From assembly GCF_011300455.1 (NCBI RefSeq), contig NZ_CP049869.1, forward strand, positions 1,508,501 through 1,572,500: a stretch of 64,000 nt of DNA, in the 5' to 3' direction. This document shows positions 46,949 through 57,071 of the stretch, piece after piece (position 1 is the stretch's first letter; the number at the start of each line of letters is the position of its first letter). A program made the translations under genes and the position numbers. Below the pieces are notes generated by a model. That model was not told where the DNA came from and searched no databases. It saw only the letters and a program-made list of their open reading frames with translations. This stretch comes from Sphingomonas piscis (GTDB taxonomy: Bacteria > Pseudomonadota > Alphaproteobacteria > Sphingomonadales > Sphingomonadaceae).

Positions 46949-49561
46949 ATGACTGATACGAAACGGCTTCTCATCGGAGCATTGCTGGCGGGCGTCAGCC
47001 TCGTTCCGCACACAGCGGCAGCGCAAACCTCGGGTTCTTCTTCGCAACCGGCGCCGAGCACTGGTATGCAGGGCGCGCCCCCAGTCGCAGCCGTCGAAGA
47101 TGAAGATGCTGTGGCAGAGGATGAAATCGTCGTCATCGGCCGCCGTGACCCGAATGCGGTGATCGGCGACATCCCGGCGGAAAATCAACTCAGCCCCGCC
47201 GACATCCGTGCAACGGGCGCGACAAGTGTTACCGAGTTGCTGGAGGCAATCGCCCCGCAGACCGCAAGCTCGCGTGGGCGAGGCGGCGGCCAGCCCGTCA
47301 TCCTGCTCAACGGCAGGCGCACATCGGGTTTCCGCGAGGTTCGCGACCTTCCACCGGAAGCGATCCTGCGGGTCGACATTCTGCCCGAAGAAGTGGCGCT
47401 GAAATATGGCTATCGCGCGGACCAGCGCGTCGTGAACTTCGTTCTTCGCCCCCGCTTCCGCTCGACCACCGCACAGATCGAGGGCGGTGTTCCGACGGCT
47501 GGCGGATATACAGAGAGTGAGGCCGACCTCACTCGCCTGATGATTGGCGAGAATAGCCGTACGACCATCAACCTTCATGCCGAGCGCAGCGGCGCCTTGT
47601 TGGAAAGCGAACGAGAAATCGCCTTCGAGACGGACAGCAGCGACGAGGTCGATCCTCGAGGCTTTCGCACCCTAACCGGGCCGCGTCGATTAGTGCGCGC
47701 AACCGGCACCTTGAACCGAAACCTCATCAAGGACGTGTCATCGACATTCTCCGGTCAGGTGCAATATTCGGACGGGCAGTCGCTGCTTGGTCCTTCGCTT
47801 TTCTCCATCGGCGACCCGCTGGCGCGCGACACCGATACTTTGTCCGGCGAGGCCGGATTCGCGTTCAACGGCAACAAGGACCGGTGGCGTTGGTCGCTGA
47901 CCGGCGAATATTCGCTTTCACGTTCGAACACCGACACCGACCGAGAAAATGTGGCGCTCGGTCTGGTGAGTGACCGGGCGCGGACGATCACGCGGAATGG
48001 CGAGATCGACCTGCTACTGAACGGGCCGCTGGTGAGCCTGCCCGCCGGAACCGGAAACGTCAGCCTTCGTGTCGGCGCCGATACACAGAGCCTGGATGGC
48101 AAGGCGACGCGGTTCGGGGTCACAAGCGAAACGGATCTGGGCAGGCGTGAAGTCGATGCGTCGGTCAACGTCGATCTTCCGATTGCCCGCCGCGACGAGT
48201 TCCTAGGCGCGATCGGCAACCTGACACTCAACGCCAATGCCGAGGTGGAGCGGTTGAGCGACTTCGGCACGCTGACGACCTGGGGCGCTGGCGCTTACTG
48301 GTCGCCGATCCGTGAGGTCAACCTGATCACCTCCTTCACCCAGGAAGAAGGCGCGCCGAGCCTGGCGCAGCTCGGCAACCCCATTCTGTCCACGCCCAAC
48401 TCGCGAATCTTCGACTTCGTGACCGGGCGCGATGCGACGGTGGAGCTGATCAGCGGCGGCAACCCGGATTTGGACTCCGACCGACGGCGCGTCTTCAAAT
48501 TCGGTGGCACGATCAAGCCGCTGGAAGGGACGGATCTCGAGCTTAGGGCGGATTACACGCACTCGAAAGTTCGCAATCCCATCTCGAACTTTCCCGGGAT
48601 CACGGCAGCGATCGAGGCTGCCTTCCCCGACCGGTTCACCCGTGATGCCGACGGCAATCTGATCCGCGCCGATCTGCGGCCGGTGAATACGGAAAGCTAT
48701 GAGCGGAGCGAGATCCGCTGGGGGTTCAACTTCTCCAAGCCGCTGACCTCAGCCAGGCCGTCGCAAGCCCAGATCGAGCAGTTTCGCCGCCGCGCGGCGG
48801 AGAGCGGTCAGCCGTTGCCTCCATTCCCGCAAGGGGGCGGTGGAGGCGCCGGTCCGACCGGCGGCCGCGGTGCGGACCGTGCAGGCGGCGGTGGCGGTGG
48901 CTTCGGACGCGGCGGCGGAGGCGGCGGGTTCGGCGGCTTTGGCGGTGGGCGCCAGGGCGGGCGGTTGCAGCTGTCCGTGTTTCATACCGTTCTGCTGAAG
49001 GACACGGCGTTGATCGCCGAAGGTCTTCCCGCGCTGGACTATCTTGGTGGCTTCGCGCCGGAAGGCGGGCTTGGCCGGCCGCAGCATCGAATCGAAGCCA
49101 ACGGCGGCTACTTCAACAACGGGCTAGGCTTCCGCCTCGCCGCGAATTGGCAGAGCGGCAGCCTCGTGACCGGCGGGCAATCGGGAACGCTTCGCTTCAG
49201 CCCGCTGACAAAGGTGAACGCCAACCTGTTCGCCAACCTCGGGCAGCGCTTCGACCTGGTCGCGAAGTATCCGTGGCTGCGGGGAACGCAGGTTCGACTC
49301 TCCGTCGACAACATCTTCGACAGCAAGCAGAACGTCCGGGATGGGCTTCGGCTGATCCCGATCAATTATCAGCCCGATCTGCTCGACCCCCAGGGCCGGG
49401 TAGTTAAGCTGTCGCTGCGCAAGCAGTTCCTGCCGCCGCCGAGCTTCTTCCGTCGGAACGGCGGGCAACAGCCGGGCGAAGGCAGCCGGGCAGCCCCGGC
49501 GCCGCAGCCCGCCCCGCCGACGACGGGGCCTGCGGCCGCAGCACCACCGGCCGGCGGCTAA
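46949..49561 (+). CDS. TonB-dependent receptor with a glycine-rich loop
   Basis: The 870-residue precursor has a signal peptide (to about residue 25), a TonB-box-like DEIVVIGRR (58-66), a plug domain (about 75-165) and a beta barrel. Within the barrel, about residues 629-672 are nearly all Gly with Phe, Arg and Asp (GGGGFGRGGGG, FGGFGGGRQGG). The C terminus continues past the last predicted strand as a Pro/Ala tail. It should import a TonB-dependent ligand across the outer membrane; the ligand is unknown. A GGGAGGA site precedes the ATG. Confidence 0.88.
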   Translation: MTDTKRLLIGALLAGVSLVPHTAAAQTSGSSSQPAPSTGMQGAPPVAAVEDEDAVAEDEIVVIGRRDPNAVIGDIPAENQLSPADIRATGATSVTELLEAIAPQTASSRGRGGGQPVILLNGRRTSGFREVRDLPPEAILRVDILPEEVALKYGYRADQRVVNFVLRPRFRSTTAQIEGGVPTAGGYTESEADLTRLMIGENSRTTINLHAERSGALLESEREIAFETDSSDEVDPRGFRTLTGPRRLVRATGTLNRNLIKDVSSTFSGQVQYSDGQSLLGPSLFSIGDPLARDTDTLSGEAGFAFNGNKDRWRWSLTGEYSLSRSNTDTDRENVALGLVSDRARTITRNGEIDLLLNGPLVSLPAGTGNVSLRVGADTQSLDGKATRFGVTSETDLGRREVDASVNVDLPIARRDEFLGAIGNLTLNANAEVERLSDFGTLTTWGAGAYWSPIREVNLITSFTQEEGAPSLAQLGNPILSTPNSRIFDFVTGRDATVELISGGNPDLDSDRRRVFKFGGTIKPLEGTDLELRADYTHSKVRNPISNFPGITAAIEAAFPDRFTRDADGNLIRADLRPVNTESYERSEIRWGFNFSKPLTSARPSQAQIEQFRRRAAESGQPLPPFPQGGGGGAGPTGGRGADRAGGGGGGFGRGGGGGGFGGFGGGRQGGRLQLSVFHTVLLKDTALIAEGLPALDYLGGFAPEGGLGRPQHRIEANGGYFNNGLGFRLAANWQSGSLVTGGQSGTLRFSPLTKVNANLFANLGQRFDLVAKYPWLRGTQVRLSVDNIFDSKQNVRDGLRLIPINYQPDLLDPQGRVVKLSLRKQFLPPPSFFRRNGGQQPGEGSRAAPAPQPAPPTTGPAAAAPPAGG

Positions 49562-50091
49562 GCTTTGTTCGACGCCCGTTCGAGCCCGTCGCGGATGACC
49601 TTCAGGGCGTCTTCACGCCCGCCCCAGTGCCCGACGCGCACCCACTTTTCCGGCTCCAGGTCCTTATAGTGGGTGAAGAAGTGGGCGATCTGGTCCTGCA
49701 CGATCTGCGGCAGGTCGGTGCCTTCGTGAACGTCCGCGTAATAAGGTGACGTCTTCACTTCCGGCACGGCCAGCAATTTCTCGTCGCCCCCGGCCTCGTC
49801 CTCAAGGAAGAGCACGGCGATGGGGCGAGCGCGAACGACGCAACCCGGCATGAACGGCCAGCGGGCCATCACCAGGCAGTCGAGCGGATCGCCATCGTCG
49901 CCCAGGGTGTGCGGGATGAAGCCGTAGTTTGCCGGATACCGCATCGGCGTGTGAAGGATACGATCGACGAAGATCGCCCCCGAATGCTTGTCGAGCTCAT
50001 ATTTGATCGGCTCACCGCCGATCGGCACTTCGATGACGACATTCACGCTTTCCGGCGGGTTCGATCCCGCCGGGACAAGGTCCAGGTTCAT
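49558..50091 (-). CDS. ppa: Inorganic pyrophosphatase (family I)
   Basis: The 177-residue enzyme has the family I marks: VVIEVPIGGEPIKYELDK, RYPANYGFIPHTLGDDGDPLD (metal-binding Asp set, here split as RYPANYGFIPHT and GDDGDPLDCLV), and PEVKTSPYYADV. It hydrolyses pyrophosphate in the cytoplasm with Mg2+. Its ATG overlaps the stop of the M61 peptidase gene, so the two are co-transcribed, and it overlaps the TonB receptor end by four bases. Confidence 0.95.
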   Translation of the reverse strand: MNLDLVPAGSNPPESVNVVIEVPIGGEPIKYELDKHSGAIFVDRILHTPMRYPANYGFIPHTLGDDGDPLDCLVMARWPFMPGCVVRARPIAVLFLEDEAGGDEKLLAVPEVKTSPYYADVHEGTDLPQIVQDQIAHFFTHYKDLEPEKWVRVGHWGGREDALKVIRDGLERASNKA

Positions 50092-51995
50092 TTCGGCTCC
50101 AGCAAGATGTCGAGCGGACCTTTGCCCGCCCCCGTTTTGACGAGGCGCGGGTAGCGCAGTCCGCCGCGATATTGAAGCTCGACGGTGCGTACCGCATCGC
50201 CCCGCTTCACGATCATGCGGATCGGGGTGCCGCTCTTGCCCTTTGTGATCGCATCCTTGAGCCAGTCCGCCGAATAGGAACGGTCGCCGACTGCAAGGAT
50301 CTGGTCGCCGGTCCGCAGCCCCTGTTTAAAGGCCAGAGAGTCCCATACGACCGCGCCAATGCGGCCCTCCTTGGCGACGCTGAAGCCCAGCGAATAAGCG
50401 AAGCTGTCCGCTTCCCTTAGCTTGTCGCGCTGCTTGAAGATGTCGGTCGGCTCTTCGGTGAAGCGAAGCTCGTACCCCGATAGCGTGAAGCCGTTCAGCG
50501 GTGCCCGCTGCGTCGGCTGGTCGACCCGCTCGCGGAAGAAGCCTGCCCAATCGTACGGGTAGATGGACTGGAACGTCGCGATGACGTCTTCGCGGGTGTA
50601 GGGCAGCACGCCCCAGTCGCCGTCGCGAACGCCGAAGAAGGCGCGGGCGAAATCGTCAATGCCGCGCCGGTTGTTGGTGCCGCGGCGGATGATCGCGTCC
50701 GCCTCGATCCAGATCAGCATGCCTTCGGTGTAATATTCCTCACTGCGCTGATAGCTGCCCCAAGGCTCCGGCAGACGGCCCTGGATGATCGGGTCGTTGA
50801 CCGTGTCCTGCAGCGGGCGCCAGGTGCGGCCGGGCAGGTTGTCGAGGTTGGCGGCCGTGATGGCGAGATTGTCGAGCACCTCCTGCTTGCTGCTCATGCC
50901 CGAGCGCGCTTCGATGACGGTGCCCCAGAATTGGGTCTGGCCTTCGTAGACCCACAGCAGGCTGTTGCGCATCGGCATGCGGAAATCGGGCGTGAACAGG
51001 TCCGCAGGGCGGCGGAACTTGCCGTCCCAGCTGTGCACGAACTCGTGCGGAAACACGTTCCGGTCGAAGAAATGACCTTTGTAGTCCGTAAAGTAGCCCG
51101 GGTCCGTCGAGATTTCGGTGCTGCGATGATGTTCCAGCCCGATGCCGCCGAGCTGGTCGCTGATGGCGTTCAGGAAGTCATAATGGTCGAAGTGCTTCGC
51201 GCCGAAGGTCTTGATCGTCTGGTCGACCATCTTGGCATGTTTGGCGATCACATCGGCCGGGGCAACCAGCTCCTTGGCGTCCTCGGCGACCGTCACGAGT
51301 GACACGTTGTGGCCGAGATTGTCGCGGCGGAAGTAGCGGCCGGCCATCACAGGCGAATCCTGCAGCGTCTCGTAGCTGACCTGGCCGTAGGTGATCCGGT
51401 TGCCCTCGGTCGCGGTCGGCCGAAGCGCCGTACCTGCCTGCCATCCCTGCGGAACGGTCAAGGTGGCGACGATCGGAATCTGCCGCGTGTAATAACCCGC
51501 CGGGTAGAGCGATACATGTTCCCATTGCAGGTTCACGATGTTGGGCGTGACCATGATCCGGCCCTGGTTCGGCTGGGTCGGAGACAGGAACTGGAACCGG
51601 GCTTCGACCGACTGCACACCCGCAGGCACGTCGATAGTGTAGCCGAAGCTTTCCACCGGATCGCGGATCCAGGGGATGCGCTGACCGTTCGCGTAAAACT
51701 CGAGGCCGGCAACCTTGCTCGGCAGCCCGTCCGGATCGTGGTGACCGGGCAGCCATTCCGGGAGCAGCAGGGTCATTCGCCCAGCATTGGCTACCGGGAT
51801 GATCTCGCGAACCTTGAAGATGCCGCGCCCGACGTCCGTAACGTCGACATCGAGGCGGATCGTTCCGGGATAAGGGACGTCACGTGCTGCCGGGATGGTG
51901 TCGACTATCGGCAACGGCTGCGGTGCGCTGTTCTGGGCGGCGATGAACAGCGGTGCCGCGAAAAGGAGCGCGGCTGCCCGAAGAGAGGTATGCAT
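50088..51995 (-). CDS. Exported M61-family metallopeptidase with a PDZ domain
   Basis: The 635-residue precursor has a signal peptide (to about residue 20), an N-terminal beta domain, the zinc motif HEFVH at 317-321 (FPHEFVHSWDGKF) with the downstream Glu in LLWVYEGQTQFWG, and a C-terminal PDZ domain (about 535-620, GLRTGDQILAVGDRSY). M61 enzymes are glycyl aminopeptidase-like. It probably trims peptides in the periplasm. It is coupled to ppa and divergent from hisS (51 bases). Confidence 0.9.
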   Translation of the reverse strand: MHTSLRAAALLFAAPLFIAAQNSAPQPLPIVDTIPAARDVPYPGTIRLDVDVTDVGRGIFKVREIIPVANAGRMTLLLPEWLPGHHDPDGLPSKVAGLEFYANGQRIPWIRDPVESFGYTIDVPAGVQSVEARFQFLSPTQPNQGRIMVTPNIVNLQWEHVSLYPAGYYTRQIPIVATLTVPQGWQAGTALRPTATEGNRITYGQVSYETLQDSPVMAGRYFRRDNLGHNVSLVTVAEDAKELVAPADVIAKHAKMVDQTIKTFGAKHFDHYDFLNAISDQLGGIGLEHHRSTEISTDPGYFTDYKGHFFDRNVFPHEFVHSWDGKFRRPADLFTPDFRMPMRNSLLWVYEGQTQFWGTVIEARSGMSSKQEVLDNLAITAANLDNLPGRTWRPLQDTVNDPIIQGRLPEPWGSYQRSEEYYTEGMLIWIEADAIIRRGTNNRRGIDDFARAFFGVRDGDWGVLPYTREDVIATFQSIYPYDWAGFFRERVDQPTQRAPLNGFTLSGYELRFTEEPTDIFKQRDKLREADSFAYSLGFSVAKEGRIGAVVWDSLAFKQGLRTGDQILAVGDRSYSADWLKDAITKGKSGTPIRMIVKRGDAVRTVELQYRGGLRYPRLVKTGAGKGPLDILLEPK

Positions 51996-52046
51996 ATGGC
52001 CTGCCTAGCGTTTCGCCCGGCGGCCCGCTAGTGCGCTGCGGCAGCG

Positions 52047-53290
52047 ATGGGCCAGAACAGCAGCATTCAACCGATCCGAGGCATGCAAAGCCTGCTCGGC
52101 GACGAAGCCGAGCGGATGCATCATGTTGTCCGGACCTTCGACAGAGTCCGGGCACTGTTCGGCTTTCGCCGGGTCGAGGTGCCGGTGCTGGAGCCGACGG
52201 CGGTGTTCGCCCGCTCCCTCGGCGAGACCACCGACGTTGTTTCCAAGGAGATGTACACGTTTGAGGACCGCGGCGGCGACAGCGTCACGTTGCGGCCGGA
52301 ACTGACCGCCGGCATCGCTCGGGCCTATGTCAGCGAAGGCTGGCAGCAATATGCGCCGCTCAAGGTCGCCTCGCATGGGCCGGCGTTTCGCTATGAGCGG
52401 CCGCAAAAAGGGCGGTTCCGGCAGTTTCACCAGCTCGACGCCGAGGTGATCGGCGCCGCCGAGCCGCTGGCCGACATCGAACTGCTCTGCTTCGCCGATC
52501 AGCTGCTTCGTGAGCTTGGCCTTGATGAAGGCGTGACGCTGCAGCTCAATACCCTCGGTGACCCTGAAACGCGGACGGCATGGCGCACGGCTCTGGTTGA
52601 CTATTTCTCGGGTCACCGCGGTGACCTGTCCGAAGAAAGCCGCGAACGGCTTGAGCGCAACCCGCTCCGGATCTTGGACAGCAAAAATGTCGGCGACCAG
52701 AAGATTGCCGCCGACGCGCCGACGATCGACGATTGCTTGACGCCGCAAGCAAGCGACTTCTTCGCCGAGGTGACTGCCGGGCTGGACTCGGCGGGTGTGC
52801 GCTGGACGCGCAATCCACGGCTCGTGCGCGGCCTCGACTATTATCGACACACCGCCTTCGAGTTCGTGACCGACCGGCTTGGTGCTCAGGGAACGGTGCT
52901 TGGCGGCGGCCGCTATGATGGACTGATCGAGAATCTTGGCGGACCGCACACGCCGGCTGTCGGATGGGCGGCCGGAATCGAGCGTTTGGCAATGATGATC
53001 GATGCCGCACCCGCCGAGCGGATGGATGCCATGCTGGTGCCGCTTGGCGAGCGGGCCGAGCGCGAAGCCATCGGGCTGCTGAATGTCTTGCGGCAGGCTG
53101 GCGTTGCCGCCGACATGGCCTATCGTGGCAACATGAAGAAGAGGCTGAGCCGCGCCAATGCGGCAGGCGCACGGTTCGCGGTTGTGCTTGGCGACGACGA
53201 ACTGGATCGGGGTGAGGTGCAGCTCAAGGATCTGGCCAGCGGCGCGCAGAGCGCCGTCGCACTGGACAGTTTGGCCGAAGCGCTGATTGC

Positions 53291-53294
<4 letters not shown>
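52047..53294 (+). CDS. hisS: Histidine-tRNA ligase
   Basis: The 415-residue class II synthetase has [11 protein letters not shown] at the start, motif 2 in [20 protein letters not shown], the histidine-specific [13 protein letters not shown], motif 3 with GWAAGIERL, and a C-terminal anticodon-binding domain (about 325-415). It charges tRNA-His. HisZ, its paralogue, lacks this combination. Its stop overlaps the prfA start (ATGA). Confidence 0.94.
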
Positions 53295-54366
<1,072 letters not shown>

Positions 54367-54370
<4 letters not shown>

Positions 54371-55194
54371 AGACTTTCGCACGGGCGCTCAGTGAAGCGG
54401 CCCGAAAGATTTCCGATAGCAGCGATACCGCGCGCCTCGATGCCGAGCTGCTGCTCGCCGAAGCTTTGGGGATCGATCGGGATCGCCTGCTGCTCTCGCC
54501 ACCGGAACGGGACGTTCCCGACCGCTTCTGGACGATGGTGGAACGCCGGACGGCTGGCGAACCGATGTCCTACATCACCGGTCGCCGCGCCTTCTGGAAC
54601 GTCGAGCTCCACGTCGGGCCGGGCGTGCTCATCCCGCGGCCCGATACCGAGGTCCTGATCACTTCGGCGCTGGAGCATTTCGAGGGGACCGCGGGACCGG
54701 CGCGAATTCTCGACCTCGGCACGGGCCCTGGCACCCTGTTGCTCGCAGCCCTCGACATCTGGCCGAAGGCAACCGGTCTCGGAATCGATCAGTCGCGGCG
54801 CGCCATGTCCTACGCGGCCGCCAATGCCCGGCGTCTGGGTCTGGAGCCACGAGCGGAGTTCCGGCTCGGTAATTGGGCGGACGGCGTCGATGAGGTTTTC
54901 GACCTGGTGCTGTGCAATCCACCGTACGTGCCTGAGCAGGCCGTGACCGGCCCAGGGGTCAAGGAGCATGAGCCGCATGAGGCGTTGTTCGCCGGACCCG
55001 ATGGGCTGGATTGCATCCGCGCGGTTGCGCCCGACTTTCCGAGCCTGATCGCCCGCGCGGGCCTTGGAGCGGTGGAAATCGGCTTCGACCAGGGCGGACC
55101 GGCAAGCGAGATCCTCGCCCGCGATGGTCTCCGCGCCCGATTGGCTCAGGATCTCGGCGGGCGCGACCGCGCGGTCCTGCTGAGCTGGGCTTGA
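54367..55194 (+). CDS. prmC: Release factor glutamine methyltransferase
   Basis: The 275-residue protein has an N-terminal helical domain, the AdoMet loop DLGTGPG (116-122) and the catalytic NPPY (184-187). It methylates the Gln of the GGQ motif in RF1 and RF2. The GTG start (54367) overlaps the prfA stop as GTGA, which fits co-expression with its substrate. Confidence 0.95.
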
Positions 55195-55424
55195 ACGAAA
55201 AGGCTTGGCAGGCGCCGTCGCACCCACTACATCGATGTGCAGGGCAGGCCGCTTCGAAAGCATCCAAGCGCACCCTTCCCAACCCCCGACGCAATCGGCC
55301 GTTCGTCTGGCGCTATGAAATGGCGCAGACCGGAACGAAAGGGTCATAGCCGCGCAATGGTGCGCCGCTCTGACCGGCTACGGCCCAAAGGGGGCAGCTT
55401 CTTCTTGTTTAGAAGGAAGTGGAT
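55195..55424. other. 230-base gap between prmC and the DUF4167 gene
   Basis: This is the longest gap in the window. I see no convincing gene, tRNA or terminator in it. Short open frames here are rich in Arg and Pro and have no ribosome site. It presumably holds the DUF4167 promoter and leader. Confidence 0.5.
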
Positions 55425-56171
55425 TTGATCAATAACCGACAGGGCGGACGCAGGCGCGGACGTGGGGGACAGCGAAACCCGAACATGGGCGGGCGGCCCG
55501 ATGGCAATCGCCAGGACAACCGTCAGCGCGGTAATGCGGCGCAGCTTCTTGAAAAGTACAAGAATCTTGCGCGTGACTCGCAGCTTGCCGGCGACCGGGT
55601 GCAGACCGAATATTATCTGCAGTTTGCCGACCATTATTTCCGCGTGCTGAGCGAAAGTCGGGCGCGGTTCGAGGATCAGCGCCGTCCCCGTGACGACGAG
55701 TTCGACGACGAGGACGAAGGCGAGGAGATGGAGGGCGCCGAAGGCTCCGACGACGAGCAGGGCGACGAAGCGCCGCGCTACGAGCGTCAGGACAATCGCG
55801 ACCGTCAGCGCAACCGGCGCTTTGCTCGTGACGAACGGGGCGGCGACGAGCGTCCGTCGTCCGAGGAGCGCCCGGAGCGGACGGAACGTGTCGAGCGCGC
55901 AGAGCGGCCTGAGCGCGCTGAACGTCCGGAGCGCGCTGAACGTTCGGAGCGTGCCGACCGCGCCGAATCGCGTCCGCGGCGCAACGGTGCGCTGAGCATC
56001 AACGGCGGCGCCAACGACACGGATTCCTCCGGCATTTCGCTGGAAGTGCTTCCGCCGGCCATCGGCCCGGTCGAAGCCGTCGCCGATGAGGGCGAGGTGG
56101 AGCGTCCCCGTCGTCGCACGCGCCGCCCGCGGGTCGCCGGCAACGAAGACGATATCGCCCCAGCGGCATGA
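55425..56171 (+). CDS. DUF4167 protein with a charged repeat tail
   Basis: The 248-residue protein has a basic Arg/Gly start (NNRQGGRRRGRGGQR), then the conserved DUF4167 core (AAQLLEKYKNLARDSQLAGD, YYLQFADHYFRVL). An acidic stretch and a long disordered Arg/Glu tail follow, with imperfect repeats of RAERPE or RSERAD type (about residues 148-185). Function is unknown; an RNA-linked role is suggested only by charge and by the neighbouring translation genes. I prefer the TTG at 55425, nine bases after AAGGA, over a GTG two codons earlier. Confidence 0.87.
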   Translation: MINNRQGGRRRGRGGQRNPNMGGRPDGNRQDNRQRGNAAQLLEKYKNLARDSQLAGDRVQTEYYLQFADHYFRVLSESRARFEDQRRPRDDEFDDEDEGEEMEGAEGSDDEQGDEAPRYERQDNRDRQRNRRFARDERGGDERPSSEERPERTERVERAERPERAERPERAERSERADRAESRPRRNGALSINGGANDTDSSGISLEVLPPAIGPVEAVADEGEVERPRRRTRRPRVAGNEDDIAPAA

Positions 56172-56180
56172 TTTATTGAT

Positions 56181-56206
56181 GCGCCCACCCTCCGCGGGTC
56201 GGGCGC
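56181..56206 (+). terminator. Imperfect hairpin after the DUF4167 gene
   Basis: GCGCCCACCC (56181-56190) pairs with GGGTCGGGCGC (56196-56206) with one bulged C. No T-run follows, so termination is weak or factor-dependent. The Pho-box-like sequence upstream of phoB begins at its 3' edge. Confidence 0.4.
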
Positions 56207-56222
56207 GTCATAAAATTGTCAC
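56205..56222 (+). promoter_or_regulatory. Pho-box-like site upstream of phoB
   Basis: GCGTCATAAAATTGTCAC matches 15 of 18 positions of the enterobacterial Pho box (CTGTCATAWAWCTGTCAY). Two GTCA cores lie exactly 11 bases apart (56207 and 56218), the spacing bound by PhoB dimers. The site ends 30 bases before the phoB ATG, which fits positive autoregulation (inference). Confidence 0.65.
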
Positions 56223-56252
56223 GGCCATGTCTTAGGCGGCGGAAGAACGCCT

Positions 56253-56954
56253 ATGTCATCACGCCATCAACCCGCCCTCCTCCTTGTCGAGGACGATCGC
56301 AGGCTCGCGGACCTGCTTATCTGGCATTTCGAACGCGAGGGGTACGACATCACGCGTACCGCCGATGGCGAGGAAGCCTTGCTGCTTGCGCAGGAACAGG
56401 CCCCGGACATCGTCATTCTCGATTGGATGATCGAAGGCGTCTCCGGCATCGAGGTGTGCCGCCGGCTGCGTCGCCGCCCCGAAACAGCGAACGTCCCGAT
56501 CATCATGCTCACCGCCCGCGGCGAGGAAAGCGACCGGATCCGCGGGCTGGAAACCGGCGCCGACGATTATGTCACCAAGCCATTCAGCCCCCGCGAGCTG
56601 GTGGCCCGCGTCAATGCCGTGCTTCGCCGCGTCCGTCCCGCACTGGCCGGCGAGCGGCTGGACTATGCCGACCTCGAAATGGACGTCGGTGCCCACAAGG
56701 TGCGCCGTAGCGGCAAGCCTGTCGCGCTGGGCCCAACCGAGTTCCGTCTGCTGCGCTTCTTCCTTGAGCATCCCGGGCGGGTCTTCTCGCGCGAGCGATT
56801 GCTCGATGCCGTCTGGTCGCACGACCCCGACATCGATGTCCGCACGGTCGACGTTCATGTCCGCCGGCTTCGCAAGGCGCTGAACGACGACGGCGGCGCC
56901 GACTTGATTCGCACTGTAAGGGCCGCCGGTTACGCCCTCGATGCCGAGGGCTGA
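56253..56954 (+). CDS. phoB: PhoB-like phosphate response regulator (OmpR family)
   Basis: The 233-residue protein has a receiver domain (D57 in IVILDWMIEG, K109 in DDYVTKPFS) and an OmpR/PhoB winged helix (about 130-230, RVFSRERLLDAVW, DVRTVDVHVRRLRKAL). The receiver sequence PETANVPIIMLTARGEESD and the DWM around the Asp are typical of PhoB. The phoR, pst and phoU genes are not in the window. A Pho-box-like site lies just upstream. Confidence 0.87.
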   Translation: MSSRHQPALLLVEDDRRLADLLIWHFEREGYDITRTADGEEALLLAQEQAPDIVILDWMIEGVSGIEVCRRLRRRPETANVPIIMLTARGEESDRIRGLETGADDYVTKPFSPRELVARVNAVLRRVRPALAGERLDYADLEMDVGAHKVRRSGKPVALGPTEFRLLRFFLEHPGRVFSRERLLDAVWSHDPDIDVRTVDVHVRRLRKALNDDGGADLIRTVRAAGYALDAEG

Positions 56955-57071
56955 AGCTCTAAACCGGTTGTCTTAATTTCGTAGCAAAGCCGAAACGAAG
57001 GAGTCTCGGCAGCTTCGTAATTGCCCCTGCGGAAGGCCACTCGGAACGGCCTCGAAGGGGAAAGATCGAAC

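Noticed and set aside
56968..56990. A third Pho-box-like sequence upstream of the second TonB receptor (TTGTCTTAATTTCGTAGCA)
   Set aside because: The half-sites are 11 bases apart, but the second half-site (CGTAGCA) is too far from the consensus to support.
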